A DNA stretch of 64,000 nucleotides from contig NZ_CAKASL010000001.1 in assembly GCF_916858655.1 (NCBI RefSeq), positions 992,001-1,056,000 on the forward strand. Reading direction: 5' to 3'. This DNA is from Aeromicrobium sp. Leaf350 (lineage in GTDB: Bacteria > Actinomycetota > Actinomycetes > Propionibacteriales > Nocardioidaceae). A program made the translations under genes and the position numbers. This document shows, one piece after another, positions 44,152 to 54,355 of the stretch. Position 1 is the first letter of the stretch; each line of letters opens with the position of its first letter. The notes beneath the pieces are model-generated. The model had not been told where the DNA came from and made no database searches. It saw nothing but the letters and a program-made list of their open reading frames with translations.

Positions 44152-45830
44152 TGAGCGCCCTCCACACCGTCCTCGCCGACGACCGGGTGATCCTGGCCGC
44201 TGAGGGCACCACGAGCGACAACCGCGTCCTGACCGCCTCGCTGTTCGGCTTCGTCGTCCTGCTGACGGTCGGCATCACCTTCTGGGCGAGCCGCAACACC
44301 AAGACCGCTGCCGACTACTACGCCGGCGGCCGGTCGTTCTCGGGCATGCAGAACGGGTTCGCGATCGGCGGCGACTACATGTCGGCGGCGTCGTTCCTCG
44401 GCATCTCCGGCGCGATCGCCCTGTCGGGCTACGACGGCTTCCTGTACTCGATCGGCTTCCTCGTCGCGTGGCTCGTGGCGCTGCTGCTGATCGCCGAGCT
44501 GCTGCGCAACTCCGGCCGCTTCACGATGGCCGACCAGCTCGCGTACCGCATGGAGCAGCGACCCGTCCGCACCGCGGCGGCGACCTCCACCATCATCGTC
44601 TCGATCTTCTACCTGCTCGCCCAGATGGTCGGCGCCGGCGCCCTCGTGTCGCTGCTGCTCGGCATCGATGGCGAGACCGCGAAGAACATCACGATCGCTG
44701 CGGTCGGCCTGCTGATGGTCTTCTACGTCGTGCTCGGCGGCATGAAGGGCACGACCTGGGTGCAGATCGTCAAGGCCGTGCTGCTGATGTTCGGCACGCT
44801 GCTCATCTCGGTGCTGGTGCTCGCGAAGTTCGGCTTCAACCTGTCGGACCTTCTCGGCACCGCGGCGCAGGAGAGCGGCCAGGGCAAGGCGTTCCTCGAA
44901 CCCGGACTGAAGTACGGCGGCTCCACCACGAGCAAGATTGACTTCATCTCGCTCGGCATCGCCCTGGTGCTCGGCACCGCGGGCCTGCCGCACATCCTGG
45001 TGCGCTTCTACACCGTGCCGACCGCCAAGGCGGCCCGCGTCTCGGTGCTCTGGGCCATCGGCCTGATCGGCGCCTTCTACCTGATGACGCTGATCCTCGG
45101 CTTCGGCGCCGCGGCGCTCGTCACGGGCGACCAGAAGCAGCAGATCATCGACTCCGGCGGCAACCTCGCCTCACCGCTCCTGGCGCAAGCCGTCGGCGGT
45201 GGTCCGGGCACGACCGGTGGCGCGATCCTGCTGGCCCTCATCGCGGCCGTCGCGTTCGCCACGATCCTCGCGGTCGTCGCCGGCCTCACGCTGACGTCGG
45301 CGTCCTCCGTGGCGCACGACCTGTACGCCAACGTGTGGAAGAAGGGCACCGCGTCGGAGAAGGACGAGGTCAAGATGGCCCGTATCGCGGCCTTCGTGAT
45401 CGGTGGCGTCGCGATCGCCCTGGCGATCCCGGGCAAGAACCTCAACGTGGCGTTCCTCGTCGCGCTGGCGTTCGCGGTCGCGGCCTCGGCCAACCTGCCG
45501 GCCCTGCTCTACAACCTGTTCTGGAAGCGGTTCAACACCCGCGGAGCGGTCTGGAGCATCTACGGCGGCCTGATCTCCTCGGTGGGGCTGGTCATCTTCA
45601 GCCCGATCGTGTCGGGCAAGGGCCTGGACCCCAACGGCAAGAACCTGTCGCTGCTGCCCGAGAACATCGACATCAGCTGGTTCCCGCTGGAGAACCCGGG
45701 CATCGTCTCGATCCCGCTCGGCTTCTTCCTCGGCTGGCTGGGCACCGTGACGACCCGCAGCCGGGTCAGCGAGGAGCGGTTCCCCGAGCTCGAGGTCCGC
45801 TCCTTCACCGGAGCCGGCGCCGAGAAGTAA
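44151..45830 (+). CDS. actP: cation/acetate symporter (ActP, SSS family)
   Basis: 559 residues. SSS family: AADYYAGGRSFSGMQNGFAI, GDYMSAASFLGISGAIALSG, GLPHILVRFYTVPTAKAARV and SASSVAHDLYANVWKKG, all strongly ActP-like. It imports acetate (and possibly propionate, glyoxylate or pyruvate) with a cation. Located between DUF485 and acs, so uptake and activation of acetate are coupled. The ATG overlaps the DUF485 stop (ATGA). A perfect hairpin follows at 45845. Confidence 0.95.
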   Translation: MSALHTVLADDRVILAAEGTTSDNRVLTASLFGFVVLLTVGITFWASRNTKTAADYYAGGRSFSGMQNGFAIGGDYMSAASFLGISGAIALSGYDGFLYSIGFLVAWLVALLLIAELLRNSGRFTMADQLAYRMEQRPVRTAAATSTIIVSIFYLLAQMVGAGALVSLLLGIDGETAKNITIAAVGLLMVFYVVLGGMKGTTWVQIVKAVLLMFGTLLISVLVLAKFGFNLSDLLGTAAQESGQGKAFLEPGLKYGGSTTSKIDFISLGIALVLGTAGLPHILVRFYTVPTAKAARVSVLWAIGLIGAFYLMTLILGFGAAALVTGDQKQQIIDSGGNLASPLLAQAVGGGPGTTGGAILLALIAAVAFATILAVVAGLTLTSASSVAHDLYANVWKKGTASEKDEVKMARIAAFVIGGVAIALAIPGKNLNVAFLVALAFAVAASANLPALLYNLFWKRFNTRGAVWSIYGGLISSVGLVIFSPIVSGKGLDPNGKNLSLLPENIDISWFPLENPGIVSIPLGFFLGWLGTVTTRSRVSEERFPELEVRSFTGAGAEK

Positions 45831-45844
45831 GCCGGCACCACCAC

Positions 45845-45877
45845 GGTTGCGGGGCGGGCCTCGCCCGCCCCGCAACC
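45845..45877 (+). terminator. hairpin between actP and acs
   Basis: GGTTGCGGGGCGGGC (45845-45859), loop CTC, GCCCGCCCCGCAACC (45863-45877): a perfect 15-bp stem, 15 nt after the actP stop. Very stable but without a T-run. It would limit read-through into acs or protect the 3' end. Confidence 0.85.
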
Positions 45878-45954
45878 ACTCCGCAACACGCCTCGCGGCA
45901 TGCTGTGGCGTGCGACACGATGAATGACGACAGCCCCTCGACCAGGAGACACCT

Positions 45955-47934
<1,980 letters not shown>

Positions 47935-47950
47935 CCCCAGCCGTCGGGTT

Positions 47951-48054
47951 GGGCGGTGAGTGTTCCACCTAGGGCGGTGAGTCCTCCACCGTATGAACGT
48001 TCGTACGGTGGAGGACTCACCGCCCGTCGGCGTCAGGTGGAACACTCACCGCCC
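47951..48054. repeat. nested inverted repeat built of GGGCGGTGAGT-CCTCCACC units
   Basis: Outer arms 47951-47970 and 48035-48054 are 20 of 20 complementary (GGGCGGTGAGTGTTCCACCT). Inner arms 47972-47997 and 48000-48025 match at 25 of 26 (GGGCGGTGAGTCCTCCACCG core). So four copies of one unit are present, two in each direction. The unit is closely related to the one at 53403-53537. It lies after acs and may terminate it. Confidence 0.9.
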
Positions 48055-48095
48055 CACCGGGCGGGCGGTCGTGGTGCGCCGGGGGCGGTCGCTTG

Positions 48096-48101
48096 TAGGC
48101 T
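48096..48101 (+). promoter_or_regulatory. -10 element, leaderless start of the membrane-protein gene at 48109
   Basis: TAGGCT followed by 7 nt and ATG. Confidence 0.65.
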
Positions 48102-48108
48102 CGCGCCC

Positions 48109-48549
48109 ATGGCCACCAGCGTGAAGCCCTCGTCCGACTCCGCGACCGAGACGGTCGAGGAGCCCACCATCGGTCGCCTCGTCGCCGACGCCAGCCGCGA
48201 CCTGTCGGCGCTCGTCCAGCACGAGATCGCCCTCGCGAAGGCCGAGATGCGCTTCAGCGTCAAGGCCGGGGTGCTCGGCTCGCTGCTGTTCCTGGTCGCC
48301 GGCTTCCTCGGCATCCTCATCATCATCATGCTGTCGTTCGCGTTCGCGTACTTCCTCACGATGACCGGGCTGCACCCCGCCTGGGCGTTCCTGATCGTCG
48401 CCGGCGCCTACCTGCTGCTGGCCGGGCTCCTGGTCGTGGTGGGGGTCAACCGCATCAAGAAGATCAAGGCTCCCGAGGCCACGATCGAGACCGCCAAGCA
48501 GATCCCGGCTGCGCTCAAGGGGCAGCGACCGGGTCGCGACCTCGCCTGA
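48109..48549 (+). CDS. phage-holin-like membrane protein (Act_holin / DUF1469 family)
   Basis: 146 residues from the ATG at 48109. An amphipathic N-terminal half (IGRLVADASRDLSALVQHEIALAKAEM) leads to two membrane helices (LGSLLFLVAGFLGILIIIML and AWAFLIVAGAYLLLAGLLVVVGV) and a basic tail. This pattern is the actinobacterial putative-holin family, which is not phage-borne; its role is unknown. The Rv3669 position in M. tuberculosis has a similar membrane protein. Its 3' end overlaps the convergent gene at 48515 by 35 nt. Confidence 0.85.
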   Translation: MATSVKPSSDSATETVEEPTIGRLVADASRDLSALVQHEIALAKAEMRFSVKAGVLGSLLFLVAGFLGILIIIMLSFAFAYFLTMTGLHPAWAFLIVAGAYLLLAGLLVVVGVNRIKKIKAPEATIETAKQIPAALKGQRPGRDLA

Positions 48550-49357
48550 CCGCTCCGGCGATCGCGATCACCAGACCGACCACCAGCACGGCTCCGGCTC
48601 CGAGGGCGGCCGTGCTGAGCAGTCCGCCGTAGGAGTCGCGCGCCACGTCGATCAACGCCTGCGCCACGCGGTCGCCGGCCCCGGTGCTCGTCGTGACGTC
48701 GCTCGCCGACACGACCCGCGCACCGACGTACGACACGCCCACCGCGAGCAGCCCCCCGGCAGCGAGCCAGGCCAGGGCCGCCCCTCGACGGTTCGCCAGC
48801 AGCACGGCGGTCAGGGCTCCGACGAACGCCACGAGCGCGGCCGCCACGCCCATCAGCGGACTCGCGCCGATGAGCTGCACGGCGCGGCGGGCCGCCGTGC
48901 TGTCGTCCTCGACGGGCAGGTTCGCGGGCACCTCGAGGTCGACACCGGCCTGCACGGCCACGGCCGAGACGAGCGGCGAGAGCTCGACCACGAACCCGCT
49001 GCCGTCCTCGCGGAACATCTGCTGGTGGGCCTCGCGCTGCGACTCGCCCCAGGCGTCCACCACGGCGGCGCTGCCGAGACCCTGGCCGACGAATCCCTCG
49101 ACGGTCGCGAGCGCCTGGTCGACCAGCTGGGGCGGCACCCCGAGTCCGAGGAGTCGCTCGCGCGTCTGCCCGGCGAGCTCGTCGGAGACGGCACCGACCA
49201 GCGCGTCGCGCGTCTCGGTGTCCTCCAGCACGCCGCGGCTGAGCTCGACGTAGCCGTCCTCGTCCGCGATGTGCGTCATGACCCACCCCAGGGGCAGCAG
49301 CGCGGCGAACGCGACGACGGCGAACAGGCCCGCGAGGAACGCGAGAAAGCCCTTCAT
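48515..49357 (-). CDS. integral membrane protein with large external loop
   Basis: 280 residues from the ATG at 49357 (GGAGG upstream). Helix 1 near the N-terminus (FLAGLFAVVAFAALLPLGWV), a soluble domain of about 140 residues rich in D, E and Q (VLEDTETRDALVGAVSDELAG, VDQALATVEGFVGQGLGS), then three hydrophobic helices. No family recognised beyond a weak resemblance to actinobacterial integral membrane proteins. The ATG overlaps the marP stop (ATGA), so it is last in the nth-tlpA-nudix-marP operon. Confidence 0.75.
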   Translation of the reverse strand: MKGFLAFLAGLFAVVAFAALLPLGWVMTHIADEDGYVELSRGVLEDTETRDALVGAVSDELAGQTRERLLGLGVPPQLVDQALATVEGFVGQGLGSAAVVDAWGESQREAHQQMFREDGSGFVVELSPLVSAVAVQAGVDLEVPANLPVEDDSTAARRAVQLIGASPLMGVAAALVAFVGALTAVLLANRRGAALAWLAAGGLLAVGVSYVGARVVSASDVTTSTGAGDRVAQALIDVARDSYGGLLSTAALGAGAVLVVGLVIAIAGAVRRGRDPVAAP

Positions 49358-50523
49358 GCACAACCTCCGGTGTCGACGGAGCGCGACGCCGTGCGCCCCT
49401 GGTCGGCGGCGTCGGCGACCTGGTCGGCCGTCAGCGCGTAGCCCGTGTTGGCGTCGGTGACCGACGCGGCGAAGATGACGCCGAGCACGCGCCCCTCGGC
49501 CGAGACGAGCGGGCCACCGGAGTTGCCCGACCGCACGAGGCTGCGGATCGAGAAGGACTCGCGGACGTGCTGCCCGTCGTTGTAGATGTCGGGGCTCTTG
49601 AGCCGGATCTGCTCGCGAATGCGGGCCGCCTGGGCGTCGAAGGGTCCGTTGCCGGGGTAGCCCAGCACCGCGGCGTCCTGCCCAGCCTGGCCCGCACCGT
49701 CGAACTCCAGCGCCGGCAGGTCCAGGTCGACCGCCAGGACCGCGATGTCCAGGGTCGGGTCGAATACCACGACCTCGGCGTCGAAGGATCCCTCGGTCGT
49801 CACGACGCTCGGCCGCGAGACGCCGGCGACGACGTGGGCGTTGGTCATGACGCGGTCGTCGGCGTACACGAAGCCGGTGCCCTCGATGCCGCGGTCGCAG
49901 GAGGCCTCACCCAGGATCTTGACCACGGAGGCGGACGCCTGCTCGACCCCGGGCAGCAGGAGGGTCGCCGGGTCGGGCGGACCGACCCGGACGATGTCCT
50001 CGCTGTCGAAGGGGTCGAGGTACTGCGGGAACAGGTTGGCGTCGATGACGTCGCTGAACGCCTGCAGCACCCCGGCGGTCTGCGAGGGCATGACGTCGTC
50101 GACGGCCCCCAGGATCGTCGAGTCCCGCGCGGCGGTCGACAGGTACGGCACGGTCGTGCCGCTGACGGCGTAGCCGAGGGCCCACGAGACGACCAGCACC
50201 GAGACGACGCTCAGCACGCCGCCGCCCGCCGCGTCGGCCCAGCGACCGCCGGGAGTGCGGACGGTGCGCCTCAGGTCGGTGCCCACCACCGTGCCGATGA
50301 TCTGACCACCGGCCGCGGCCGCGACCACGAGGCCGAGGGCGGTCAGCGACGCGGCCAGGCTGGGCTCGTCGGGCGAGATCACCAGCGGCACGACCAGCAC
50401 GGCGAGCAGGCCGCCCGCCAGCAGCCCCAGCGTCGCCGCGAGGTTCGCCAGGAACCCCTGCACGACACCGGACACGGCGAACGCGGCCGCCACGAGCACG
50501 ATGCAGAGGTCGAGGGAGTTCAT
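49354..50523 (-). CDS. marP: MarP-type membrane serine protease
   Basis: 389 residues from the ATG at 50523. Four N-terminal membrane helices of the CvpA type (LDLCIVLVAAAFAVSGVVQG and following) precede a periplasmic chymotrypsin-fold protease: His in VMTNAHVVAG, Asp in FDPTLDIAVLAV, Ser in LVRSGNSGGPLVS. Cysteines in GEASCDRG and TGGCA can form the disulfide that regulates M. tuberculosis MarP (Rv3671c), needed for acid resistance through activation of a peptidoglycan hydrolase. Overlaps its neighbours by 4 nt on both sides. Confidence 0.95.
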   Translation of the reverse strand: MNSLDLCIVLVAAAFAVSGVVQGFLANLAATLGLLAGGLLAVLVVPLVISPDEPSLAASLTALGLVVAAAAGGQIIGTVVGTDLRRTVRTPGGRWADAAGGGVLSVVSVLVVSWALGYAVSGTTVPYLSTAARDSTILGAVDDVMPSQTAGVLQAFSDVIDANLFPQYLDPFDSEDIVRVGPPDPATLLLPGVEQASASVVKILGEASCDRGIEGTGFVYADDRVMTNAHVVAGVSRPSVVTTEGSFDAEVVVFDPTLDIAVLAVDLDLPALEFDGAGQAGQDAAVLGYPGNGPFDAQAARIREQIRLKSPDIYNDGQHVRESFSIRSLVRSGNSGGPLVSAEGRVLGVIFAASVTDANTGYALTADQVADAADQGRTASRSVDTGGCA

Positions 50524-51182
50524 GGCAGGGCCGGCAGCTCTCGCTCGTCGGAGACGTCCCACGGACGCTCCCAGCCGACGACCTCGAAGAGTCGCGAGAT
50601 GATCCCGGCCGTGAAGCCCCACAGCGGGATCGTCGTGCCCACGTCGAATGCCGGGCCCCGCCAGCCGAGCGGGTGCACGACGGTGAACCGGTGGTCGGGG
50701 TCGAGCAGGAGGTCGATCGGCTGGTGCAGGACGGTGCGGACCTCCTCGGGCGAGGCAGCACCCAGCACCTCCGGCGTGCGCCAGTAGGCCAGCACGGGAG
50801 CCACGGCGAAGTTGCTCGGCGGCAGCCACAAGGTCGGCAGCACGCCGAAGACCTCCACCCCGGCCGGGTCGAGCCCGACCTCCTCCTGGGCCTCGCGCAA
50901 CGCCGCCGCCACGAAGCCCTCGGTGCCGTCGCCGTCGACCGGGTCGACCCGCCCCCCGGGGAACGAGACCTGCCCGGCGTGCTGACGCAGGGTCGTGGCC
51001 CGCTCGGTCAGCAGCAGCTCGGGCCCGTCGGCGCCGTCGGAGAACAGCAGCAGCACGGCGGCCGGACGGGCGTCGTCCGGCGGGTGCGGGAAGCGCGGCG
51101 AGAGCACCTCGGGCTCGACGGATCCGGCGATCTCGGCGAGCGGTCGGAGCCACGGTGGCAGGGCGGAGGTGCTGGGGCTCAC
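50520..51182 (-). CDS. CoA pyrophosphatase-like Nudix hydrolase (NudL type)
   Basis: 220 residues from a GTG. The CoA-specific signature LLTERATTLRQHAGQVSFPGG (shown in parts: LLTERATTLRQ, HAGQVSFPGG) precedes the Nudix box GG...TEGFVAAALREAQEEVGL. These enzymes hydrolyse CoA and related thioesters to 3',5'-ADP and phosphopantetheine. Rv3672c position. Starts in a 4-nt overlap (GTGA) with the redoxin stop and ends overlapping the marP start. Confidence 0.93.
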   Translation of the reverse strand: MSPSTSALPPWLRPLAEIAGSVEPEVLSPRFPHPPDDARPAAVLLLFSDGADGPELLLTERATTLRQHAGQVSFPGGRVDPVDGDGTEGFVAAALREAQEEVGLDPAGVEVFGVLPTLWLPPSNFAVAPVLAYWRTPEVLGAASPEEVRTVLHQPIDLLLDPDHRFTVVHPLGWRGPAFDVGTTIPLWGFTAGIISRLFEVVGWERPWDVSDERELPALP

Positions 51183-51772
51183 TTCCCGACCTCCAGGTGC
51201 TCGGCGATGTCCGCGACGAGCACACCGTAGTCGTCGTAGGGCGTCAGCTGGGAGCCGACGACCTCTCCGTCGACGAGGAAGGCCGTCGTCGGCAGGCCCC
51301 GGAGCGAGAGCGCCGCTCGGAGCGAGCTCGTCGGATCGGCGACCTGCGGGTAGGTCACCCCGGTCTCCTGCGCCAGGGAGATCGCGGAGCGCGGGTCCTC
51401 GTCGGCGAACAGCACCCCGACGAACGTCACCTGGCCGGCGTACTCCTGCGCGGCCCGCGCCAGCAGCGGGAGCTCCTCGCGGCACGGCTCGCACCAGTGG
51501 GCCCAGACGTTGACGACGACGGGGCCGTCGAAGGCGGCGAGGTCGACCGGGTCGCCGGTCGAGACGCAGACGAGCTCGAGCCCACCCAGCTCGGTGTCTG
51601 CGTCGGCGCCCTCGGACGGTGCGGGGCAGCCGGCGATGCCGGCCTCGTGCGCCGCAGTGGTGACGGCCGTGTCGACGGGGGCTCCGTTCGTCTCCGCGTC
51701 GCCGGCGCGGTCCGGGGCGCAGGCGCCGACGACCAGCAGCGCCGCGATCGCGGCCGCCGCGAGCCGCTTCAC
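51179..51772 (-). CDS. TlpA/ResA-like thioredoxin-fold lipoprotein
   Basis: 197 residues from a GTG. Signal peptide with lipobox LLVVGAC, so the mature protein is lipid-anchored at C18 outside the membrane. A linker rich in Ala, Asp and Thr follows, then a redoxin domain with the active-site [13 protein letters not shown]. Additional cysteines ([16 protein letters not shown]) may pair. Family members reduce disulfides of cytochrome c or exported enzymes. Rv3673c position. Coupled to nth and the Nudix gene by 4-nt overlaps. Confidence 0.92.
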   Translation of the reverse strand: MKRLAAAAIAALLVVGACAPDRAGDAETNGAPVDTAVTTAAHEAGIAGCPAPSEGADADTELGGLELVCVSTGDPVDLAAFDGPVVVNVWAHWCEPCREELPLLARAAQEYAGQVTFVGVLFADEDPRSAISLAQETGVTYPQVADPTSSLRAALSLRGLPTTAFLVDGEVVGSQLTPYDDYGVLVADIAEHLEVGK

Positions 51773-52536
51773 GCGGGGCCCTGGGTGGTCACGAGGGCCT
51801 CCGCGACCACCGGGTCCGACGGGCCGAGTCCGTGGGAGGGGCACCAGCGAGCCACCGGGCACGCCCCGCACGCCGGGGTGCGGGCATGGCACCGACGGCG
51901 GCCGTGCCAGATGAGGCGGTGGCTCAGCATCGTCCAGTCGCGCCGCGGGAAGAGCGCGCCGACGGCGTGCTCGGTGCGCACCGGGTCGGCCAGGGTGTGG
52001 GCGTCGGCCCAGCCCAGTCGCTCGACGAGCCGCAGCACGTGCGTGTCGACCGGCAGGCCCGGCACGTCGAAGGCGTTGCCCAGCACGACGTTCGCGGTCT
52101 TGCGTCCGACTCCGGGCAGGGTCACGAGGTCGGCCATCCGCGGCGGCACCTCGCCGTCGAAGCGCTCGACGAGCACCGCCGAGAGCCCGAGCAGGTGTCC
52201 CGCCTTGGCCCGGAAGAACCCGGTCGAGCGGATGACCTCCTCCAGCTCGGTCCGGTCGGCGCCGGCCATCGTCGCCGCATCGGGCCACAGCTCGAACAGC
52301 GCCGGCGTGATCGCGTTGACGCGGCGGTCGGTGGTCTGGGCCGAGAGCACGGTCGCGACGAGCAGCTCGAACGGGGTGCGGAAGTCGAGCTCGCAGCGGG
52401 CGTCGGGATACGTCTCGGCCAGGACCCGGTGGATCCGACGCGCCCGGCGCACGAGCGCGGTGCGGGAGACGTCGTGGAGGGGCGACGGGCCGTCCTCGGG
52501 CGTGGGCACGCCACGTGCAGTCTCCGGTCGCGCCAC
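51769..52536 (-). CDS. nth: endonuclease III
   Basis: 255 residues; the start is set at the GTG 52536 because TAGGCT lies 6 nt upstream (leaderless). HhH motif [19 protein letters not shown] with the catalytic lysine, followed by Asp in [11 protein letters not shown], and a [4Fe-4S] cluster C-x6-C-x2-C-x5-C in [18 protein letters not shown] bifunctional DNA glycosylase/AP lyase for oxidised pyrimidines. Rv3674c position. First gene of a four-gene coupled operon ending in marP and a membrane protein. Confidence 0.97.
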   Translation of the reverse strand: MARPETARGVPTPEDGPSPLHDVSRTALVRRARRIHRVLAETYPDARCELDFRTPFELLVATVLSAQTTDRRVNAITPALFELWPDAATMAGADRTELEEVIRSTGFFRAKAGHLLGLSAVLVERFDGEVPPRMADLVTLPGVGRKTANVVLGNAFDVPGLPVDTHVLRLVERLGWADAHTLADPVRTEHAVGALFPRRDWTMLSHRLIWHGRRRCHARTPACGACPVARWCPSHGLGPSDPVVAEALVTTQGPA

Positions 52537-52542
52537 CCGCAC

Positions 52543-52548
52543 AGCCTA
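52543..52548 (-). promoter_or_regulatory. -10 element, leaderless start of nth
   Basis: TAGGCT on the minus strand, 6 nt before the GTG at 52536. Confidence 0.65.
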
Positions 52549-52634
52549 GTTGGCCCGTCAATCTCCCGTTAGCGCGCCGGAGTGTGACAGAATTTGACGG
52601 TACGTGTGAAACACCACATCGAGAGAAGGCCCAC

Positions 52635-53312
52635 GTGTCCGAGGAAGTGCTCCGCCAGGCCCCGCTCTTCGCCGGTCTCGGCGAGGATGCAGCGGCGACG
52701 CTCGAGGCGTCGATGACGGCGGTGAGCCTGCGGCGCGGCGAGGTCCTGTTCAACGAGGGCGACGACGGCGACCAGCTCTACGTCGTGGTCGACGGGAAGA
52801 TCAAGCTCGGCCGCACGTCCCCCGACGGCCGCGAGAACCTTCTCGCGATCCTCGGTCCGGGACAGATGTTCGGTGAGCTGTCGTTCTTCGATCCCGGTCC
52901 GCGCTCGGCCACCGCCACGGCGGTCACCGACGTCGACATGCGCAGTCTCGGTCACGAGGCCTTGAGCCCCGTCCTCGAGGCGCACCCCGGAGTGGCCAAC
53001 GCGCTGCTCCACCAGCTGGCCGGCCGGCTGCGCCGCACCAACGAGGTCGTCGGCGACCTGGTGTTCTCCGACGTCCCGGGCCGCGTGGCCAAGGCGCTCC
53101 TCGACCTCGCGAGCCGCTTCGGCCGCGGTGCCGACGACGGTGTCCACGTCAACCACGACCTCACGCAGGAAGAGCTCGCGCAGCTCGTCGGCGCGTCGCG
53201 CGAGACCGTGAACAAGGCCCTGGCCGACTTCGCCTCGCGCGGCTGGCTGCGGCTCGAGCCCCGCTCGGTCATCATCCTGGACCTCGATCGTCTGCAGCGC
53301 CGCGCGCGCTGA
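52635..53312 (+). CDS. crp: Crp/Fnr-family regulator, cAMP receptor protein
   Basis: 225 residues from the GTG at 52635 (AGAAGG upstream). The cyclic-nucleotide-binding domain carries LFNEGDDGDQLYVVVDGKI and the phosphate cassette FGELSFFDPGPRSATATA. The C-terminal helix-turn-helix reads LTQEELAQLVGASRETVNKALADF, with recognition-helix residues of the CRP/GlxR branch (R, E, T). Its expected DNA site is TGTGAN6TCACA, and sites exist in this window at 15154 and 43708. Rv3676 position. Separate promoter; a hairpin terminator follows. Confidence 0.97.
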   Translation: MSEEVLRQAPLFAGLGEDAAATLEASMTAVSLRRGEVLFNEGDDGDQLYVVVDGKIKLGRTSPDGRENLLAILGPGQMFGELSFFDPGPRSATATAVTDVDMRSLGHEALSPVLEAHPGVANALLHQLAGRLRRTNEVVGDLVFSDVPGRVAKALLDLASRFGRGADDGVHVNHDLTQEELAQLVGASRETVNKALADFASRGWLRLEPRSVIILDLDRLQRRAR

Positions 53313-53325
53313 CCATTCGGTCTGC

Positions 53326-53357
53326 ACGGCCCTCCGCCCCACCGGGTGGAGGGCCGT
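53326..53357 (+). terminator. terminator of crp
   Basis: ACGGCCCTCC (53326-53335) and GGAGGGCCGT (53348-53357) form a perfect 10-bp stem; the loop holds CCC/GGG. TTCTG follows. Confidence 0.8.
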
Positions 53358-53402
53358 TCTGCGTGGGACGCGATCCGACGGCTCGTGGACGCCGACCCCG
53401 GT

Positions 53403-53537
53403 GGGCGGTGGATCCGCCACCGAATCGGGCCGCACACCCGGGCGGGCGGTGGATCTACCACCGAACAGCGCTGGTATCGGTGGAGGATCCACCGCTCCTC
53501 AGCCGGAGTGGGCCTTTCGGTGGTAGATCCACCGCCC
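53403..53537. repeat. four-unit inverted repeat array, GGGCGGTGGATC-ACCACCGAA type
   Basis: Units at 53403-53424 and 53444-53465 (forward) and 53477-53497 and 53516-53537 (reverse). Unit 2 and unit 4 are 22 of 22 complementary (GGGCGGTGGATCTACCACCGAA); unit 1 and unit 3 match over GCGGTGGATCC-CCACCGA. Each unit is also internally near-palindromic. The core GCGGTG-NN-TCCTCCACCG is shared with the array at 47951. Lies between crp and the convergent metallo-hydrolase gene. Confidence 0.9.
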
Positions 53538-53548
53538 CGGACCAGCGG

Positions 53549-54355
53549 TCACTCGCTGCGGAGGTACTCCAGCTGCGCCTCGACCGAGCGCTCCGCGGCC
53601 GGCCAGAGCGACCGGTCGACGTCGGCGTAGACCTTCTCGACGACGTCCTGGGCCGTGACGGCCCCGGCGGCGACGGCCGCACGGACCTGCTCGAGCCGCT
53701 CGAGGCGGTGCGCCCGGTAGAAGTCGACGACGCCGTGGGCATCGGGGAGCACCGGCCCGTGCGCGGGGTAGAAGCGGCTCGCGCGACCGGACGACACGAC
53801 GTCGCCGATGCGGTCGAGGGACTCCAGGTACGGCCCGAGGGCGCCGTCCGGGTGGGCGATGATCGTCGTGCCGCGACCCAGGATCGTGTCGCCGGTCAGG
53901 AGAGCGGCGTCGTCCTCGACGAGCAGGCAGATCGAGTCCTGCGTGTGCCCGGGGGTGTGCACGGCCTCGACCCGCAGGCCGTCGACCTCGACGACCTCCC
54001 CGTCGGCCAGCGGCTCAGCGTCGCGGCACCAGGCCGCGTCCCGAGCCCGCGCGGGGGCGCCCGTGCGGGCGACCATCGTGTCGATGGCATCGGTGTGGTC
54101 GCCGTGCCAGTGCGTGTAGAGCACCAGCGCGACCTCACCGGCCTCCGCGAGCACGGCGTCGAGATGGGTCGGGTCGTCCGGACCGGGGTCGACCACGATG
54201 CTGCGCGCCGCACCCGGCGCCCGCAGGACCCACGTGTTGGTGCCGTCGAGCGTCATGATGCCGGCGTTGTCGGCCCGCACGACCACGGCGCGGTCACTCA
54301 CCCGCACGGGCACGTCCGTCGGTCCGGCGGTCACGTCGGGAACGGCACCACTCAT
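53549..54355 (-). CDS. metallo-beta-lactamase-fold hydrolase
   Basis: 268 residues from the ATG at 54355. Metal-binding HxHxDH in YTHWHGDHTDAIDTM, then HTPGHTQDSICLL, the Asp in LLTGDTILGRG, and the second-shell His in YPAHGPVLPDAHG. Glyoxalase II/RNase Z-type fold; the family (Rv3677c, LACTB2-like) is predicted to act on nucleic acids or thioesters, not antibiotics. A C-terminal winged-helix tail (VEKVYADVDRSLWPAAERSVEAQL) is typical of LACTB2-like proteins. Overlaps the Nudix gene by 4 nt. Confidence 0.92.
   Translation of the reverse strand: MSGAVPDVTAGPTDVPVRVSDRAVVVRADNAGIMTLDGTNTWVLRAPGAARSIVVDPGPDDPTHLDAVLAEAGEVALVLYTHWHGDHTDAIDTMVARTGAPARARDAAWCRDAEPLADGEVVEVDGLRVEAVHTPGHTQDSICLLVEDDAALLTGDTILGRGTTIIAHPDGALGPYLESLDRIGDVVSSGRASRFYPAHGPVLPDAHGVVDFYRAHRLERLEQVRAAVAAGAVTAQDVVEKVYADVDRSLWPAAERSVEAQLEYLRSE

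Noticed and set aside
52588..52618. Possible Crp autoregulatory sites upstream of crp (TGTGACAGAATTTGACG and TGTGAAACACCACA)
   Set aside because: Only the left half-site matches TGTGAN6TCACA; the right halves fail or have the wrong spacing.
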